Notes under the pieces: generated by a model
What the model was told of the DNA's origin: nothing
Databases searched by the model: none
What the model saw: the letters and a program-made list of their open reading frames with translations, nothing else
Part shown: positions 32,300 through 42,720 of the stretch, piece after piece
How positions within the stretch are numbered: position 1 is the first letter of the stretch
Layout of the letters: every line of letters begins with the position of its first letter
Made by a program: the position numbers and the translations under genes
Source: Bacteroidota bacterium
GTDB taxonomy: Bacteria > Bacteroidota > Ignavibacteria > Kryptoniales > JAKASW01
Reading direction: 5' to 3'
DNA: 49,217 bases
Assembly (NCBI GenBank): GCA_021789975.1
Contig: JAJYIT010000032.1
Coordinates: forward strand, 1-49,217

Positions 32300-33316
32300 C
32301 TACATTTCCTTGAATTTCGACAGGGCGTCCTCCTGTACCATGATCACTCTGTCACTGAACCTGTCAAACTCTTCGTCAGGAATTTGTAGATCGGGGTGCG
32401 ACAAGATATGATTGACGGTTCGCCGAATGCCTTGCGCAAATGGCACAGTGGCTACATAGCCCGGGACGAGTCGCTTGAGCTTGCTGTTGTCGAATACCAC
32501 GGACGTCGATTTGTCGCCGATAAGTCCACCTTTCAATTCCGGATCGCAGGCGGCGAGAAAATCCGAAGTGACATGAAACTTTTGCACCTGCTTACCGAGC
32601 GCCGCCCCGATCAAGTCGTAAATGGCATCCCAGGTTAGTGACTCATCCGAAGTGATGTTTACGGCTTCGCCGATCGCAGCCTCGTTTCCCATGATCCCTA
32701 GAAAAGCCCTGGCAAAATCCGAGCTATGTGTCATTGTCCAAAGCGACGATCCGTCTCCATGAACCAGCACCGGCTTGTCCCTTCTGATTCGGTCGAGAAC
32801 TTGCCAGGTTCCTTTTCGTCCATGGACTGACATCGGAACCTTTCTTTCGTCGTATGTATAGCTGGGTCTCACTAACGTGACGGGAAACCCAGTCTTACGG
32901 TACTCCTCCATCAGATCCAGTTCACATGCAATCTTGTTGTTCGAATATTCTGCGAAAGGATTTGCGAGTGGCGTGCCCTCCGTTATTTTGAAATGTGCTA
33001 AAGGCTTCTGATACGCTGAGGCAGAACTTATGAAGATGAATTGGCGGGTCTTGCCGGTGAAGAGTCGTATGTCTCTTTTCACATGTGAAGGTGTGTAGCA
33101 TATGAAATCTGCAATCACGTCGAGCTTCATACCCCGAATCAAATCGGCGACTTTCTCCTCGTCGTCGATGTCAGCCTGTAAGACTTTCGCCCCGTCTGGG
33201 ACTGCATCCGATCTGGTCCCTCTATTTAGAAGAAAGATCTCCCAGTCATGCTCGGCACAAATCTTAGATACTGCTGTACTTATGGTTCCCGTCCCACCTA
33301 TGAACAAGGCTCTCAT
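32300..33316 (-). CDS. NAD(P)-dependent epimerase/dehydratase (extended SDR)
   Basis: A 338-residue Rossmann protein with an N-terminal GGTGTIS (8-14), the DID-type acidic residue after beta3, FISSASAY for the catalytic Ser/Thr strand, and a YSNNK active-site Tyr-Lys pair. It resembles the nucleotide-sugar epimerase/reductase group of extended short-chain dehydrogenases (CSP41/mRNA-binding-like branch), acting on sugar nucleotides or related carbonyls. It stands alone on the minus strand. The substrate cannot be assigned. Confidence 0.88.
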   Translation of the reverse strand: MRALFIGGTGTISTAVSKICAEHDWEIFLLNRGTRSDAVPDGAKVLQADIDDEEKVADLIRGMKLDVIADFICYTPSHVKRDIRLFTGKTRQFIFISSASAYQKPLAHFKITEGTPLANPFAEYSNNKIACELDLMEEYRKTGFPVTLVRPSYTYDERKVPMSVHGRKGTWQVLDRIRRDKPVLVHGDGSSLWTMTHSSDFARAFLGIMGNEAAIGEAVNITSDESLTWDAIYDLIGAALGKQVQKFHVTSDFLAACDPELKGGLIGDKSTSVVFDNSKLKRLVPGYVATVPFAQGIRRTVNHILSHPDLQIPDEEFDRFSDRVIMVQEDALSKFKEM

Positions 33317-33748
33317 AAAATCTCCCTTCTTCCTGGCTCCATTTATTTGAATTGACCGTTACTCCAGTCAATCGTTCGTTGGTCGCAGATCGTCATAACG
33401 ACAAAATAGCATAGAAGATAGCGAGTTAAAAAGTCTACGAGCACACATGTGATTCAAGTCAGCCCAAGCTTCGTCTCTGGATTTCCGATTGCGATGGGAA
33501 GGGCGTTTATGTAATAGATCATGAGTCGTTGCTCGAGAAATCCATGGATGGGTTCATGCGAAACTGTTCCAACCAGAGAACGAAAGAATTAAAAGATCAC
33601 CGCTGTCGTGTTTCAAGAACTTCCCATTGACTCGCATTTGCACTTGCGAAATCCAGCGAATATATTACGCGGAAATGCGAAGGATCAGATCCTAAGCGAG
33701 ATTCGACCAAAAAACCATACCGATCAATCAGGAGGAGGTAGCATTTAT
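33317..33748. other. Divergent intergenic region
   Basis: This stretch separates the minus-strand epimerase from the plus-strand MFS transporter. It should hold promoters for both, but I see no strong consensus pair. A frame open into the MFS gene from 33608 encodes no transporter-like sequence and is treated as non-coding. Only the GGAGGAGGT at 33731-33739 is clear. Confidence 0.4.
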
Positions 33749-35017
33749 ATGGACCATAACGGGTACAGACTCTACGGTTACAGGTGGCTGGTGTTAGTCG
33801 TCTTCATGTTGGCAGCCGCTTTCAACCAGCTTGTGTGGATTACATTTGCGCCGGTGACCGACGCTGCCGCCGCATACTACCACGTCTCACAGCTCGACGT
33901 CGGTTTGCTATCGATGAGCTTCATGATTGCCTACCTCATTGTATCTATTCCTGCATCATGGGTAATTGACACATACGGATTCCGAATATCCGTCGGGATC
34001 GGTGCGGCTCTGACAGGTGTGTTTGCATTGATGCGCGGGTTGGTGGCGTCAGATTTCACAATGGTCATGGTTGCGCAGATAGGATGTGCTGTCGGACAGC
34101 CGTTCATTCTGAATGCGCTCACAAAAGTGGCAGCAAGGTGGTTCCCGATCGAAGAGCGGGCCACGGCGTCTGGGCTGGGTTCACTCGCGATGTATCTCGG
34201 TATCCTGGCAGGCCTGGCTTTAACTCCGGCACTCGTCTCCGGGGCCGGATTCTCAGCCATGCTAATGTATTACGGAATCGGGTCACTCGTTGCGGCAGTC
34301 CTCTTCATTGTGTTTGCCCGCGAACGTCCGGCAACACCGCCTAGTGTCGCGGAGTCGGAAGATCGGGCGTTGATGTTTGACGGAATGAAGAACGTTTTGC
34401 GGAATGGGAACTTCATTCTTCTGATGCTGATATTCTTTATAGGACTCGGTGTATTCAACAGCGTCACAACCTGGATCGAAGACATAATCAGCCCGCGCGG
34501 ATTCACGGCGGCTCAGGCCGGGACTGCGGGCGGTTTGATGATCGTCGGAGGAATAATCGGAGCACTTATTCTTCCGACGCTCTCCGATAAGTATCGACGG
34601 CGAGTACCGTTCATTCTGGTAGGACTTGCCGGCGTGATTCCCGGATTATTGGGAATTGCTTATGCCGATGGAAGCGGGCTCCTTTATGTATCATCGTTCG
34701 CGCTCGGCTTTTTCCTGCTGAGCACGGGGCCGATCGGATTTCAGTACGGAGCCGAGATTGGAAGACCGACGCCTGAAGGAACTTCAAACGGCTTACTTCT
34801 TCTAATGGGACAGATCTCCGGAATAGCATTCATATTCGGAATGGATGCATTTAGAATTGGTCCTAAAGGTTCCATGACACCGTCGTTGCTATTTATGGTT
34901 GGTCTGGTTTTGGTTGGTCTACTAATGGCAACCAGGTTGAAGGAATCTGAATTGGTGAAGAGCGCTGGAGTGGATCTCTCACGATCAATGGAGAAAGGTA
35001 ATGAGACGGGCTCATGA
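33749..35017 (+). CDS. Major facilitator superfamily transporter
   Basis: A 422-residue inner-membrane protein with about twelve hydrophobic segments in two bundles and a charged central loop near residues 195-225. The first loop carries a weak form of the MFS motif (VIDTYGFR in place of GxLaDrxGrr). The start at 33749 is supported by GGAGGAGGT at 33731-33739. It belongs to a branch resembling nitrate/oxalate-formate or cyanate-type MFS porters, but the substrate is unknown. The next gene starts 91 bases downstream in the same direction. Confidence 0.88.
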   Translation: MDHNGYRLYGYRWLVLVVFMLAAAFNQLVWITFAPVTDAAAAYYHVSQLDVGLLSMSFMIAYLIVSIPASWVIDTYGFRISVGIGAALTGVFALMRGLVASDFTMVMVAQIGCAVGQPFILNALTKVAARWFPIEERATASGLGSLAMYLGILAGLALTPALVSGAGFSAMLMYYGIGSLVAAVLFIVFARERPATPPSVAESEDRALMFDGMKNVLRNGNFILLMLIFFIGLGVFNSVTTWIEDIISPRGFTAAQAGTAGGLMIVGGIIGALILPTLSDKYRRRVPFILVGLAGVIPGLLGIAYADGSGLLYVSSFALGFFLLSTGPIGFQYGAEIGRPTPEGTSNGLLLLMGQISGIAFIFGMDAFRIGPKGSMTPSLLFMVGLVLVGLLMATRLKESELVKSAGVDLSRSMEKGNETGS

Positions 35018-35108
35018 AAGCTGTCTTTTGTAATTTCAGTTGACTCGCGATAATATCTACTGGAGTGTTGGTGCAGAACGAACAGGAACCAATTTCTATG
35101 AGGTAATC

Positions 35109-37238
35109 GTGAAAACGCATGTTGCTATCCTTTCAACTATTCTCCTTCTTTCCACGATAATTCTGGTTGGATGCAGCTCGGCTCCGAAGCCGCCTGCGAC
35201 TGCAACGGATTCTGTCACTACCAGCTATTTCGGCACCGTCGTTCCCGATCCGTATCGCTGGTTGGAGAACGACTCATCGCCAAAAGTGAAACAGTGGATC
35301 AAAGCGGAAAATGAATATACCGACAAGGTATTGTCGGGCTTTCCTGAGGCGAAAGTTGTTGCCAAGAGACTCGGGGCTCTATCGCTTACCTCCGCCGAGC
35401 GGTTTTCTCCACGACTTGTCAGCGGAAACTTGTTCTTCATGCAGTGGACGCCGCCTGAAGGTCAGCCGGTCGTAGCATACCGGAAGTGGCCGGACGGCAA
35501 GATCAAAACTCTAATAGATCCGAATAAGCAAAAGAATACTGCAGTCACCGGCTTCTGGCCCTCTCCCAAAGGCAATTACGTGGCTTATGGGACTGCCGTC
35601 GGAGGAAATGAGGCAACCACCATCCATATACTGGATGTGAAGACAGGCAAGGATCTGCCTGAGACTTTGCCCTACGCCGGCGGCGGGACGACGCCAGCTG
35701 CCGTGGTGTGGGATGCGAACGAAAAAGGGTTCACACACGTCAAACTCCCGTCGCCGGGGACGGTTCCGAATAGCGACCTTCAATTCTATGCGGCGCTGTA
35801 CCATCATACACTTGGCCAACCTGGTTCGGATGATAATTTGGTCTTCGGTAAAGATCTCTCGAAGGTTGCCGAATACACTTTTGTTGCTTCACGGGGAGAC
35901 ATCCATGCAGCTATGTTCGTTCATTTTGGTGACGGCAATCCCGACTACGTTTACGTCAGAGAGGGAACGGAACACTGGAACCAGGTCCTGGGTCCGGACG
36001 CCAATGTCCGTGTGGCATCTGAAGTAAATTTGGGTGCAGCGTGGGACGGTCCCAATCTGCTGGTAATTTCCTATCAGAATGCTCCGAGAGGTGAACTCCT
36101 TTCGATCTCTTCGGACGGAAGATCAAGAGTGTTGGTGCCTCAGGGAAGATGGGCGCTCAATTCAGTGCACCCGGTACAGGGAGGGTTCATGATGGTGAAG
36201 GTACTCGGTCCGAACTGGAAAGCTGATCAATACACCAGCGCCGGTAGAGTTATCCGAGCCGTTGCACTCCCCGACTCGGGAATCGGAATCGGGGCGGTCG
36301 CTTCTTCAAGCGAATCGTCCAAGGCGCTGCTGACGTATTCAGGTTGGACCGTGCCGGATACGTGGGCAGAATACGACTGCGCAACCGGAAAATTGAAAAC
36401 GGTTTTTCAGGTCAAACCTGCCGCCGACTATTCGCAAGTAAGATTTCAAACTGTCGATGCGACATCGGAAGATGGTACAAGGATTCCAGTGACAATACTT
36501 ACCATGGAAGGAACCCCTCCCGACGGTAAGCGACCAACTATCGTAACCGGCTACGGCGGATTTGGAATTCCGACGGCCCCGCACTTCATCGGCTCTTCAC
36601 TTTTCTGGCTCGAAAATGGTGGGGTGCTTGCATATGCAAATATCAGGGGCGGCGGCGAATTTGGAGAGGGCTGGCATGAAGCCGGAATGCTCGGGCATAA
36701 ACAGAATGTCTTCGATGATATGTACGCTGCGGCCGAGGAGATGGTCAAGGAGGGCTGGACAGACAGGGAGCATCTTGGTATCGTTGGAGGTTCTAATGGC
36801 GGACTCTTAATGGGTGCGGAACTGACACAACATCCGTCTGCATTCAAAGCCGTCGTCAGCTTCGTCGGTATCTACGACATGCCGAGAGCCGAGCTCTTTC
36901 CGAATGGACAATACAACATCAGCGAATACGGGACTTCGACGAAAGAGCCGGATTTCAAATGGCTTTATGCGTACTCGCCGTACTATAATGTCAAGCCGCA
37001 CACAGCTTACCCGGCAGTGCTTTTGGAGACTGCAGTAAACGATCCGCGTGTAGCACCCTGGCAATCCAGAAAATTCGCAGCTACTCTCCAAGCAGCGAAT
37101 TCCTCGGACAACCCTATTTTGCTCTTGACAAGAATGTCAGGAGGACATGGTGTAACAGCTTCATTCAGTCAACGCTTAGGCAACTCGGCTGCTGAGTACA
37201 CTTTCTTTGCACACGAACTCGGCTTGAGAGTTAAATAG
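35109..37238 (+). CDS. Prolyl oligopeptidase (S9A family), lipoprotein
   Basis: The GTG at 35109 follows GAGGT and begins a lipoprotein signal (ILSTILLLSTIILVGCSS, lipobox LVGC), giving 709 residues. An in-frame TTG at 35040 would put 23 polar residues ahead of the signal. After the lipid anchor come the S9A propeller (starting DPYRWLEND) and an alpha/beta hydrolase domain with the full triad: Ser562 in GGSNGGLLMGA, Asp645 in NDPRVAP and His680 in GGHG. Such enzymes cut short peptides after proline and, here, would act at the envelope. It is convergent with the M1 peptidase gene. Confidence 0.93.
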   Translation: MKTHVAILSTILLLSTIILVGCSSAPKPPATATDSVTTSYFGTVVPDPYRWLENDSSPKVKQWIKAENEYTDKVLSGFPEAKVVAKRLGALSLTSAERFSPRLVSGNLFFMQWTPPEGQPVVAYRKWPDGKIKTLIDPNKQKNTAVTGFWPSPKGNYVAYGTAVGGNEATTIHILDVKTGKDLPETLPYAGGGTTPAAVVWDANEKGFTHVKLPSPGTVPNSDLQFYAALYHHTLGQPGSDDNLVFGKDLSKVAEYTFVASRGDIHAAMFVHFGDGNPDYVYVREGTEHWNQVLGPDANVRVASEVNLGAAWDGPNLLVISYQNAPRGELLSISSDGRSRVLVPQGRWALNSVHPVQGGFMMVKVLGPNWKADQYTSAGRVIRAVALPDSGIGIGAVASSSESSKALLTYSGWTVPDTWAEYDCATGKLKTVFQVKPAADYSQVRFQTVDATSEDGTRIPVTILTMEGTPPDGKRPTIVTGYGGFGIPTAPHFIGSSLFWLENGGVLAYANIRGGGEFGEGWHEAGMLGHKQNVFDDMYAAAEEMVKEGWTDREHLGIVGGSNGGLLMGAELTQHPSAFKAVVSFVGIYDMPRAELFPNGQYNISEYGTSTKEPDFKWLYAYSPYYNVKPHTAYPAVLLETAVNDPRVAPWQSRKFAATLQAANSSDNPILLLTRMSGGHGVTASFSQRLGNSAAEYTFFAHELGLRVK

Positions 37239-37355
37239 ACTTGATGCGATGCAATCTTGCGGAAGTCGAATTGAACAAAGTTTCCTTCTGTCAGGACGAT
37301 CTTATGATGGAGGAAGCCTTCAACCCCGGACTTTCCCAAGGATCCCGGTGACCCG

Positions 37356-39095
37356 TCACATTCTGATGCTGCTGTTCGGATCGGTATAGAAACGAAGGAT
37401 CTTGACTCTGCAGTAGAACTCGTCTTCGTCGACTTTGAAGTATTTCGGGTCAAGATTAGCAACCGCCATTCTCTGCCAATACGTTGTCGGATAAACGAAT
37501 CTGAATTTGCCTTTAGACCTTGTGACCTTGATCGGCATCCTGAAGTCCTTCACATCTGCTTCCCATCGGTATCGAACGTATGTGGAGTCGCCCTTTTGTG
37601 AGACGATTGCGAGAAATTCAGGTGGATTTGTGTACCTAAAATATTGATCGAAGAAGTAATTATAATTTGCGCCTGTTCTCTTGTTGACGTATTGTATTAC
37701 ATCGTCCGCGTCGACAGTCCGGTACGCGTACTCTTGTTGAAAGCCCTTCAGCATCGAGAACCACAGCGTATCATCGTCGATCACATCTCTCAGTGTGTTG
37801 AGGACTAGCTGTCCCTTATCGTACATGTCACCGGAACCTTCCTGGTTGACACCGTATGGACCAATCATCGGCTTATCATTCCTGACTGTTTGCCGCTTTG
37901 CGTTAATGTACTCGAGCGCGGCTTTGTGTCCCCAATTGTACTCGACGTAAAGAGCTTCCGCGTAGGCACCGAAACTTTCGTGGATCCACATGTCTGCGAG
38001 GTCTTTAGATGTCACGCTGTTCCCCCACCACTCGTGTGCACTTTCATGGATAATGATGAAGTCAAACTTCAGTCCTTCGGGCGAGCTCGCCCTCCCTTCG
38101 TAACCCATCATGTAATGGTTTCCGTATGCGACGGCTGTCTGATGTTCCATGCCGTTGTGCGAGGATTCGATTAATTTATACCCCTCTCGATAGAACGGAT
38201 ATTTTCCGAAATATTTTTCGTAGCAAGCCAGCATGGTCTTGACTTCGCGAAACTGACGCTTTGCCTTGTGAAGATTTCCAGGAAGAACGTAATAGTCAAG
38301 AGTCAGCTTACTTCCATCCCTGCTCGTGTATGCGTCATTGAAATGTGCATATTTCCCGATATTCAATGTTACGTTGTAATTGTTAATCGGGTAGCTTATA
38401 AACCAGTTGTACTGAGTCATGCCGTTTGGGAGATCGACTTTGCTTCTGAGCCTTCCGTTGGAAATATCTTGGAGGCTGCCAGGCACGGATACACTCAAAA
38501 GCATGCTGTCCGGCTTCGCCGTTTGATGGTCTTTGTTAGGCCACCACAGACTCGCACCTGTGCCCTGGCAGGTAACCATTATCCACGGATTACCTTCGCT
38601 ATCGTGTTTCCAGATGAAGCCGCCATCCCAGGGTGGATTGTTCGCGACCTGCGGCTTGCCGGAATAATAGAAAACAATGCGGTGGTACGATCCTGCTGCC
38701 AGCGAATGGGGCATATGGATAAACACGGCTCCAAACTCACGATCATAACGTAGAGGTGTACCATCTTCTCCGTCAGAGGCGGATACGCCTTCGGCGAAAT
38801 AGAGTATGCTGTCGACTTTCATATTGGGGAATAGATCCACCTGCATCGAGTCGAATGGGAAGGCAACTTTGAACCAGATAGCGTTCGAACCCCTGATTGA
38901 ATGCCCGGCGGTATCGACCGTGATATCCAGATGATAATAAGTAACGTTATAACAGGTGCGGAGAGGAGACAGGTACCCCCGCAGGGAATCGGCAGGAGTG
39001 AAATTTCCCCAATCGTAATGCGACGGCTCTTGCGCAGAACCGGTAATTTGAATGAGAAGTATTGTCAGTATGCCCGCATACAGCCGTTTGCTCAT
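37356..39095 (-). CDS. Secreted M1 family aminopeptidase
   Basis: The ATG at 39095 has GGAG at good spacing and starts a signal peptide (KRLYAGILTILLIQITGSAQ), giving 579 residues; the longer frame up to 39203 overlaps the M28 gene and is rejected. The zinc site is HESAH (His350, Glu351, His354) with Glu373 in HESFGAYAE. The exopeptidase motif usually written GxMEN reads GMEHQ here, so the Asn is replaced. Some M1 enzymes of Bacteroidota share this form. It lies 50 bases downstream of the M28 gene and is probably cotranscribed, giving a secreted aminopeptidase pair. Confidence 0.92.
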   Translation of the reverse strand: MSKRLYAGILTILLIQITGSAQEPSHYDWGNFTPADSLRGYLSPLRTCYNVTYYHLDITVDTAGHSIRGSNAIWFKVAFPFDSMQVDLFPNMKVDSILYFAEGVSASDGEDGTPLRYDREFGAVFIHMPHSLAAGSYHRIVFYYSGKPQVANNPPWDGGFIWKHDSEGNPWIMVTCQGTGASLWWPNKDHQTAKPDSMLLSVSVPGSLQDISNGRLRSKVDLPNGMTQYNWFISYPINNYNVTLNIGKYAHFNDAYTSRDGSKLTLDYYVLPGNLHKAKRQFREVKTMLACYEKYFGKYPFYREGYKLIESSHNGMEHQTAVAYGNHYMMGYEGRASSPEGLKFDFIIIHESAHEWWGNSVTSKDLADMWIHESFGAYAEALYVEYNWGHKAALEYINAKRQTVRNDKPMIGPYGVNQEGSGDMYDKGQLVLNTLRDVIDDDTLWFSMLKGFQQEYAYRTVDADDVIQYVNKRTGANYNYFFDQYFRYTNPPEFLAIVSQKGDSTYVRYRWEADVKDFRMPIKVTRSKGKFRFVYPTTYWQRMAVANLDPKYFKVDEDEFYCRVKILRFYTDPNSSIRM

Positions 39096-39144
39096 CCGTT
39101 TCTCCGTTGTTAGTCGAAATGATTTGGGAAGCGAGATCTGTGAT

Positions 39145-41487
39145 TCATTTTGAAGTCTTGATTTTAGGTAGAATTCGAAAAGTCTTTTGGACGAGTGATA
39201 CATCTGTTTCTACGAAAGGCCGCCTCGTGAGCGATCCCGGACGGGGCGGAATAGCTTCACTGTCAAGCGTGGGAAGACCCGGTTCGACGCTGACGAGTGT
39301 TAGTCGCAACGTATCTGTTTGTGGGACGGTGAGGGAGAGAACCCAGCCGGCTTTCGGCGCACCGAAGCAGTAAAGTATCCATCGGTGGCTTGCGCGTTCA
39401 GGACCGGTTCCGCTCGGGACTGTTCTGTCGTTCACTTTTGCGGACATGATCCGCGTGAGCATATTCGCGAAGACCTTCAACACGTAGTAGCCCCGCATGA
39501 ATGGAATCATCAACCTCACATTAGAATAGCCTTGACTGCTGGAATCGCTGAGTACACCGATCGAGTCGGAAGGCAGATCTACCGGCGTTGCCCTTGAAAT
39601 TTTGGCCGGTACTTCGGTCCCTGGGAAGAACCCCGGTCCGTCTGACGCAATCGAACTTTCTATGCCTGTTGTGTCTTTAAGAAATTTCCCCGTCCACATA
39701 TCCCCAGTTTTCTCAAAGGACATCCAGTATGCTACGGAATCATTCGCATCAAGCGCGTACAGCACACTATCTGGTTCAGGAAGATCCACATTGAAGTTGT
39801 GTGAGAAAAAGCCGAGTGCAAAGAGTCCGAGGCCGATAAGCAGCATAGCCAAAGGCAAGATCCACCTATTTGGGGAAGAGATAATCGCGATATGCGGAAG
39901 GAGTGTGCCACATGTCAAAACGGAAATCGCAATTACTCCCGCTGCCAATTCCGGTGGAAGCCCATTAAGAAATAATAGGTAGATTATCTGGGTGGTTAGG
40001 TACACCCCGGGCACTGCGCATACAAGAAATAACGCAAATATAAGTGGAGACCTGAAGTCTGCTTTCTTTGCGACAAAGAAAATAAGCAGTGCAATCGTGC
40101 TGATTAGGAGCGGCCATTCAAAGAAGTAACTTGCCTCAGGGGCATACTCTGTCGAGAGAGCAAGGAGCACAAACCACCATACAAGAGCGCCGATTGCCAT
40201 TTCCGACGAACGGAAAAACTTTCGCATCAGGATGTAAAGCAGTATCGTGAGCGAAATAACAAACACGATCAGGCCGGATAAGATGATCCCGCTATCGTAG
40301 AAGTATCCGAAGATAAATCTGGAAGCTTCAGGGAAATATCCTTGCAGAAACCTCCAGAGGAAATACGTCCCTACGGTGAATATGAAAAGCGGCACGCCGA
40401 GCAATATTATTCCGAAGCCGGCTCTGGTGAGTTTGATAACCTCCTTCCTGAACCCGATATATATCGCGAGAAGGAAGATGATAAGAGTAACCACCATCAG
40501 GGGGCTAACAAGCGTAACGGGGTAATAAACAAAACGTGGCCACAAGAAATTGAAGTACACGTCGTTTACCTCAGCAGCGGGCGGGAGAATTCGATTGCCG
40601 TAGTAACGGGTCAGCGCGAGCGCGTAAGCACCGTCATGCTGCAGGCTGCGCGGGTCGACGTTTGCGTAGTTATCCAGCTCGCTGTGATACCGGGCGGCAT
40701 CCCCGATAAATGCGAAATTGTAGCCGGCGATTCCTTGCTTCTTCAGCCTCGTGAAATCGGTGTTATTCGGCGAGCGTTTGTACATATCATATGCGACTGA
40801 AGTGGCGATCGGATTGTTGACAGCACGGGCAATGTTCTTGATGGGTCCCCCGTCGTTCTCGCTAGTCTCGAACATGAGCGATGGTCCCGATGTGCCTCTC
40901 GCCTCGAAGTTCAGCGCGATGCCCATCTTCCTGACAAGAGAATCATTTTCAGCGATTGCCTGTGAACCGAGCATCCCCTCCTCTTCTCCATCCGTGAAGA
41001 TGGCGATCACGTCGTTCTTAAGCGGCGGTAGCGACTTCAAAGCATGGAGCGTCTCAAGTATCGTGGCCACCCCCGATCCATCGTCACTCGCGCCCGGGCC
41101 GGTGGGAACAGAATCGTAGTGTGCCATCAGCACCACGGCATTGCTGTTCGCCGTCCCCGGAAGTCTGGCTACTATGTTAACGACAAAAGCCGCATAGTGA
41201 ATGCCATGAAACATGCCTGTCACAGTTGCGCTGTCGAGAGTCGGCCTGATTCCCATCGCCCGAAGTTGGCCAACTATGTATTCTCGAACCTTCGCTTCTG
41301 CAGGAGTGCCGATCGGGTGCGGCGCTGCCGCAATATGTCTGATGTAGCCCATAGCTCTGTCGGCAGAGAAAACAGAGTCGGGTGCGGTAGCGGGGACCAC
41401 TCCGGGTGGTTGCAAGTTGTAAATTGCGCTCGCAGCAGCGACGAGAAGAAAGGTGGCGGCAACGATCGCAGCTGGAATAGGTTTCAT
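39145..41487 (-). CDS. M28 family metallopeptidase with C-terminal membrane domain
   Basis: A 780-residue protein: an N-terminal signal anchor (about 6-23), an M28 zinc exopeptidase domain (about 40-310) with ligands and catalytic residues in MAHYDSVP (His123), GASDDGSG (Asp135) and DGEEEG (Glu168/169), then about nine membrane-spanning segments (about 330-570) and a C-terminal beta-rich periplasmic domain. The layout matches the ER metallopeptidase 1/Fxna-like M28 group rather than simple soluble aminopeptidases. It is followed by the secreted M1 peptidase gene on the same strand. A lone Arg/Lys-rich loop suggests peptidase and tail are both outside. Confidence 0.9.
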   Translation of the reverse strand: MKPIPAAIVAATFLLVAAASAIYNLQPPGVVPATAPDSVFSADRAMGYIRHIAAAPHPIGTPAEAKVREYIVGQLRAMGIRPTLDSATVTGMFHGIHYAAFVVNIVARLPGTANSNAVVLMAHYDSVPTGPGASDDGSGVATILETLHALKSLPPLKNDVIAIFTDGEEEGMLGSQAIAENDSLVRKMGIALNFEARGTSGPSLMFETSENDGGPIKNIARAVNNPIATSVAYDMYKRSPNNTDFTRLKKQGIAGYNFAFIGDAARYHSELDNYANVDPRSLQHDGAYALALTRYYGNRILPPAAEVNDVYFNFLWPRFVYYPVTLVSPLMVVTLIIFLLAIYIGFRKEVIKLTRAGFGIILLGVPLFIFTVGTYFLWRFLQGYFPEASRFIFGYFYDSGIILSGLIVFVISLTILLYILMRKFFRSSEMAIGALVWWFVLLALSTEYAPEASYFFEWPLLISTIALLIFFVAKKADFRSPLIFALFLVCAVPGVYLTTQIIYLLFLNGLPPELAAGVIAISVLTCGTLLPHIAIISSPNRWILPLAMLLIGLGLFALGFFSHNFNVDLPEPDSVLYALDANDSVAYWMSFEKTGDMWTGKFLKDTTGIESSIASDGPGFFPGTEVPAKISRATPVDLPSDSIGVLSDSSSQGYSNVRLMIPFMRGYYVLKVFANMLTRIMSAKVNDRTVPSGTGPERASHRWILYCFGAPKAGWVLSLTVPQTDTLRLTLVSVEPGLPTLDSEAIPPRPGSLTRRPFVETDVSLVQKTFRILPKIKTSK

Positions 41488-41579
41488 AAGTGTGCTGGGA
41501 CTTCTTCCATATTAACCGGGTACAATTTAGTAAAGTTCAGTTGAAGGAATTCAATTGAAATCGGTTACAGGGTTCGGGT

Positions 41580-42707
41580 CTAAATAACAAAATCCAGATA
41601 ATTCTCCTTGGTTATCACATTGAATTCCGAATCCGGGTATGTCTCCCGCCATTTTCTTGGCGGAGAAACTCGCGTCTTCTTCCATTTGAATTCGTAACCG
41701 AAAAGCCTTCCTTCTCTTTCTTCTATCAAGTCGATTTCTTTTTGGTCCCATGTTCGCCAGAAATATATATTCGCGATTATGCCGGAGTAGACCCTTTTCT
41801 TCATCCGTTCCATGAAGAGGAAATTCTCCCATAGCTGCCCGATGTCATTCCGCATTTCCAACTTGTTGAAGTTGGAAATGACTGAATTCCTGACTCCGTT
41901 GTCATAGAAGAAGTATTTGCCTTTGTTGACGATTTCTTCCCGAAGATTCTTGCTGAAACCCCGGACGTTGTAAAGCACAAAGGACTTTTCAAAAAGATCT
42001 AAATATCTTGCAACAGTCTTGCCATCTACGCCAAGCTGCTTCGCTAGTTCCGACATCGACACCTCACTGCCAATTTGAAATGCGATGAGCCTGAGAAGAT
42101 CGAGAAGCACCTTCGATCCTTTTACGCGCTCAAGTTCGAGGATGTCCTTCAGGAGGTATGATCCAACAATTTCTCCGAGCAGCTTCTGCTTATCCTCTGC
42201 CTTCTTCGAATTGATTACCTCCGGATAACCTCCGTAAAGGAGAGACTGCTCAAGTTGTTCTGTCATCTCAAACTTGTTGCGAAGCTTTGATAGCTCCATT
42301 TGAGAAACGGGGAAAAGATTGAGAGTGCTTTTCCTGCCTGTCAGCGGCTCGCCAACCTGACCTGCGAGCGCAAATGAAGACGATCCAGTTGCAATGACTT
42401 TCAGATGTGGTATTTGGTCAACCAAAATCTTGAGGCCTTGCCCCGCGCCCGGAATTCTCTGGGCCTCGTCGATAATTATCAGTTCATAACCTTCCGCAAA
42501 GGTCCTTATCTGCGCGAAGTCTTCCGAACTCAACAGGTGCCGAATTTGGACGTTATCACCTGACTCGATCCTGAATCTGAGTTTGCAAGTCTTAAGATAT
42601 TCATTAACAAGAGTCGTCTTACCGACCTGGCGTGGCCCATAAATGAGCAGCACTTTGTTCTCGTGCATGTACCTTGAAAGGTCGCTATATTTTCTCGGGA
42701 TCAACAT
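41580..42707 (-). CDS. AAA ATPase with DUF4143 C-terminal domain
   Basis: A 375-residue protein with Walker A YGPRQVGKTT (Gly24-Thr32), a Walker B-like LIIIDEAQRI and sensor ATGSSSFAL, followed by the DUF4143 domain with its C-terminal nuclease-like EIDLIEE / YEFKWKK elements (Glu-Asp-Lys pattern of restriction-like folds). Members are very common, patchily distributed and of unknown function. They spread horizontally and have been suggested to act in defence or DNA handling. The upstream region carries paired repeats (42721-42789) and no strong Shine-Dalgarno site. The gene is isolated between a peptidase operon and a gene-poor region. Confidence 0.9.
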   Translation of the reverse strand: MLIPRKYSDLSRYMHENKVLLIYGPRQVGKTTLVNEYLKTCKLRFRIESGDNVQIRHLLSSEDFAQIRTFAEGYELIIIDEAQRIPGAGQGLKILVDQIPHLKVIATGSSSFALAGQVGEPLTGRKSTLNLFPVSQMELSKLRNKFEMTEQLEQSLLYGGYPEVINSKKAEDKQKLLGEIVGSYLLKDILELERVKGSKVLLDLLRLIAFQIGSEVSMSELAKQLGVDGKTVARYLDLFEKSFVLYNVRGFSKNLREEIVNKGKYFFYDNGVRNSVISNFNKLEMRNDIGQLWENFLFMERMKKRVYSGIIANIYFWRTWDQKEIDLIEEREGRLFGYEFKWKKTRVSPPRKWRETYPDSEFNVITKENYLDFVI

Positions 42708-42720
42708 CGGAGAAATATAG

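Noticed and set aside
37356-39203. Longer M1 peptidase start at 39203
   Set aside because: It would overlap the M28 gene and hide a proper signal peptide; the ATG at 39095 has a ribosome site and a signal sequence.
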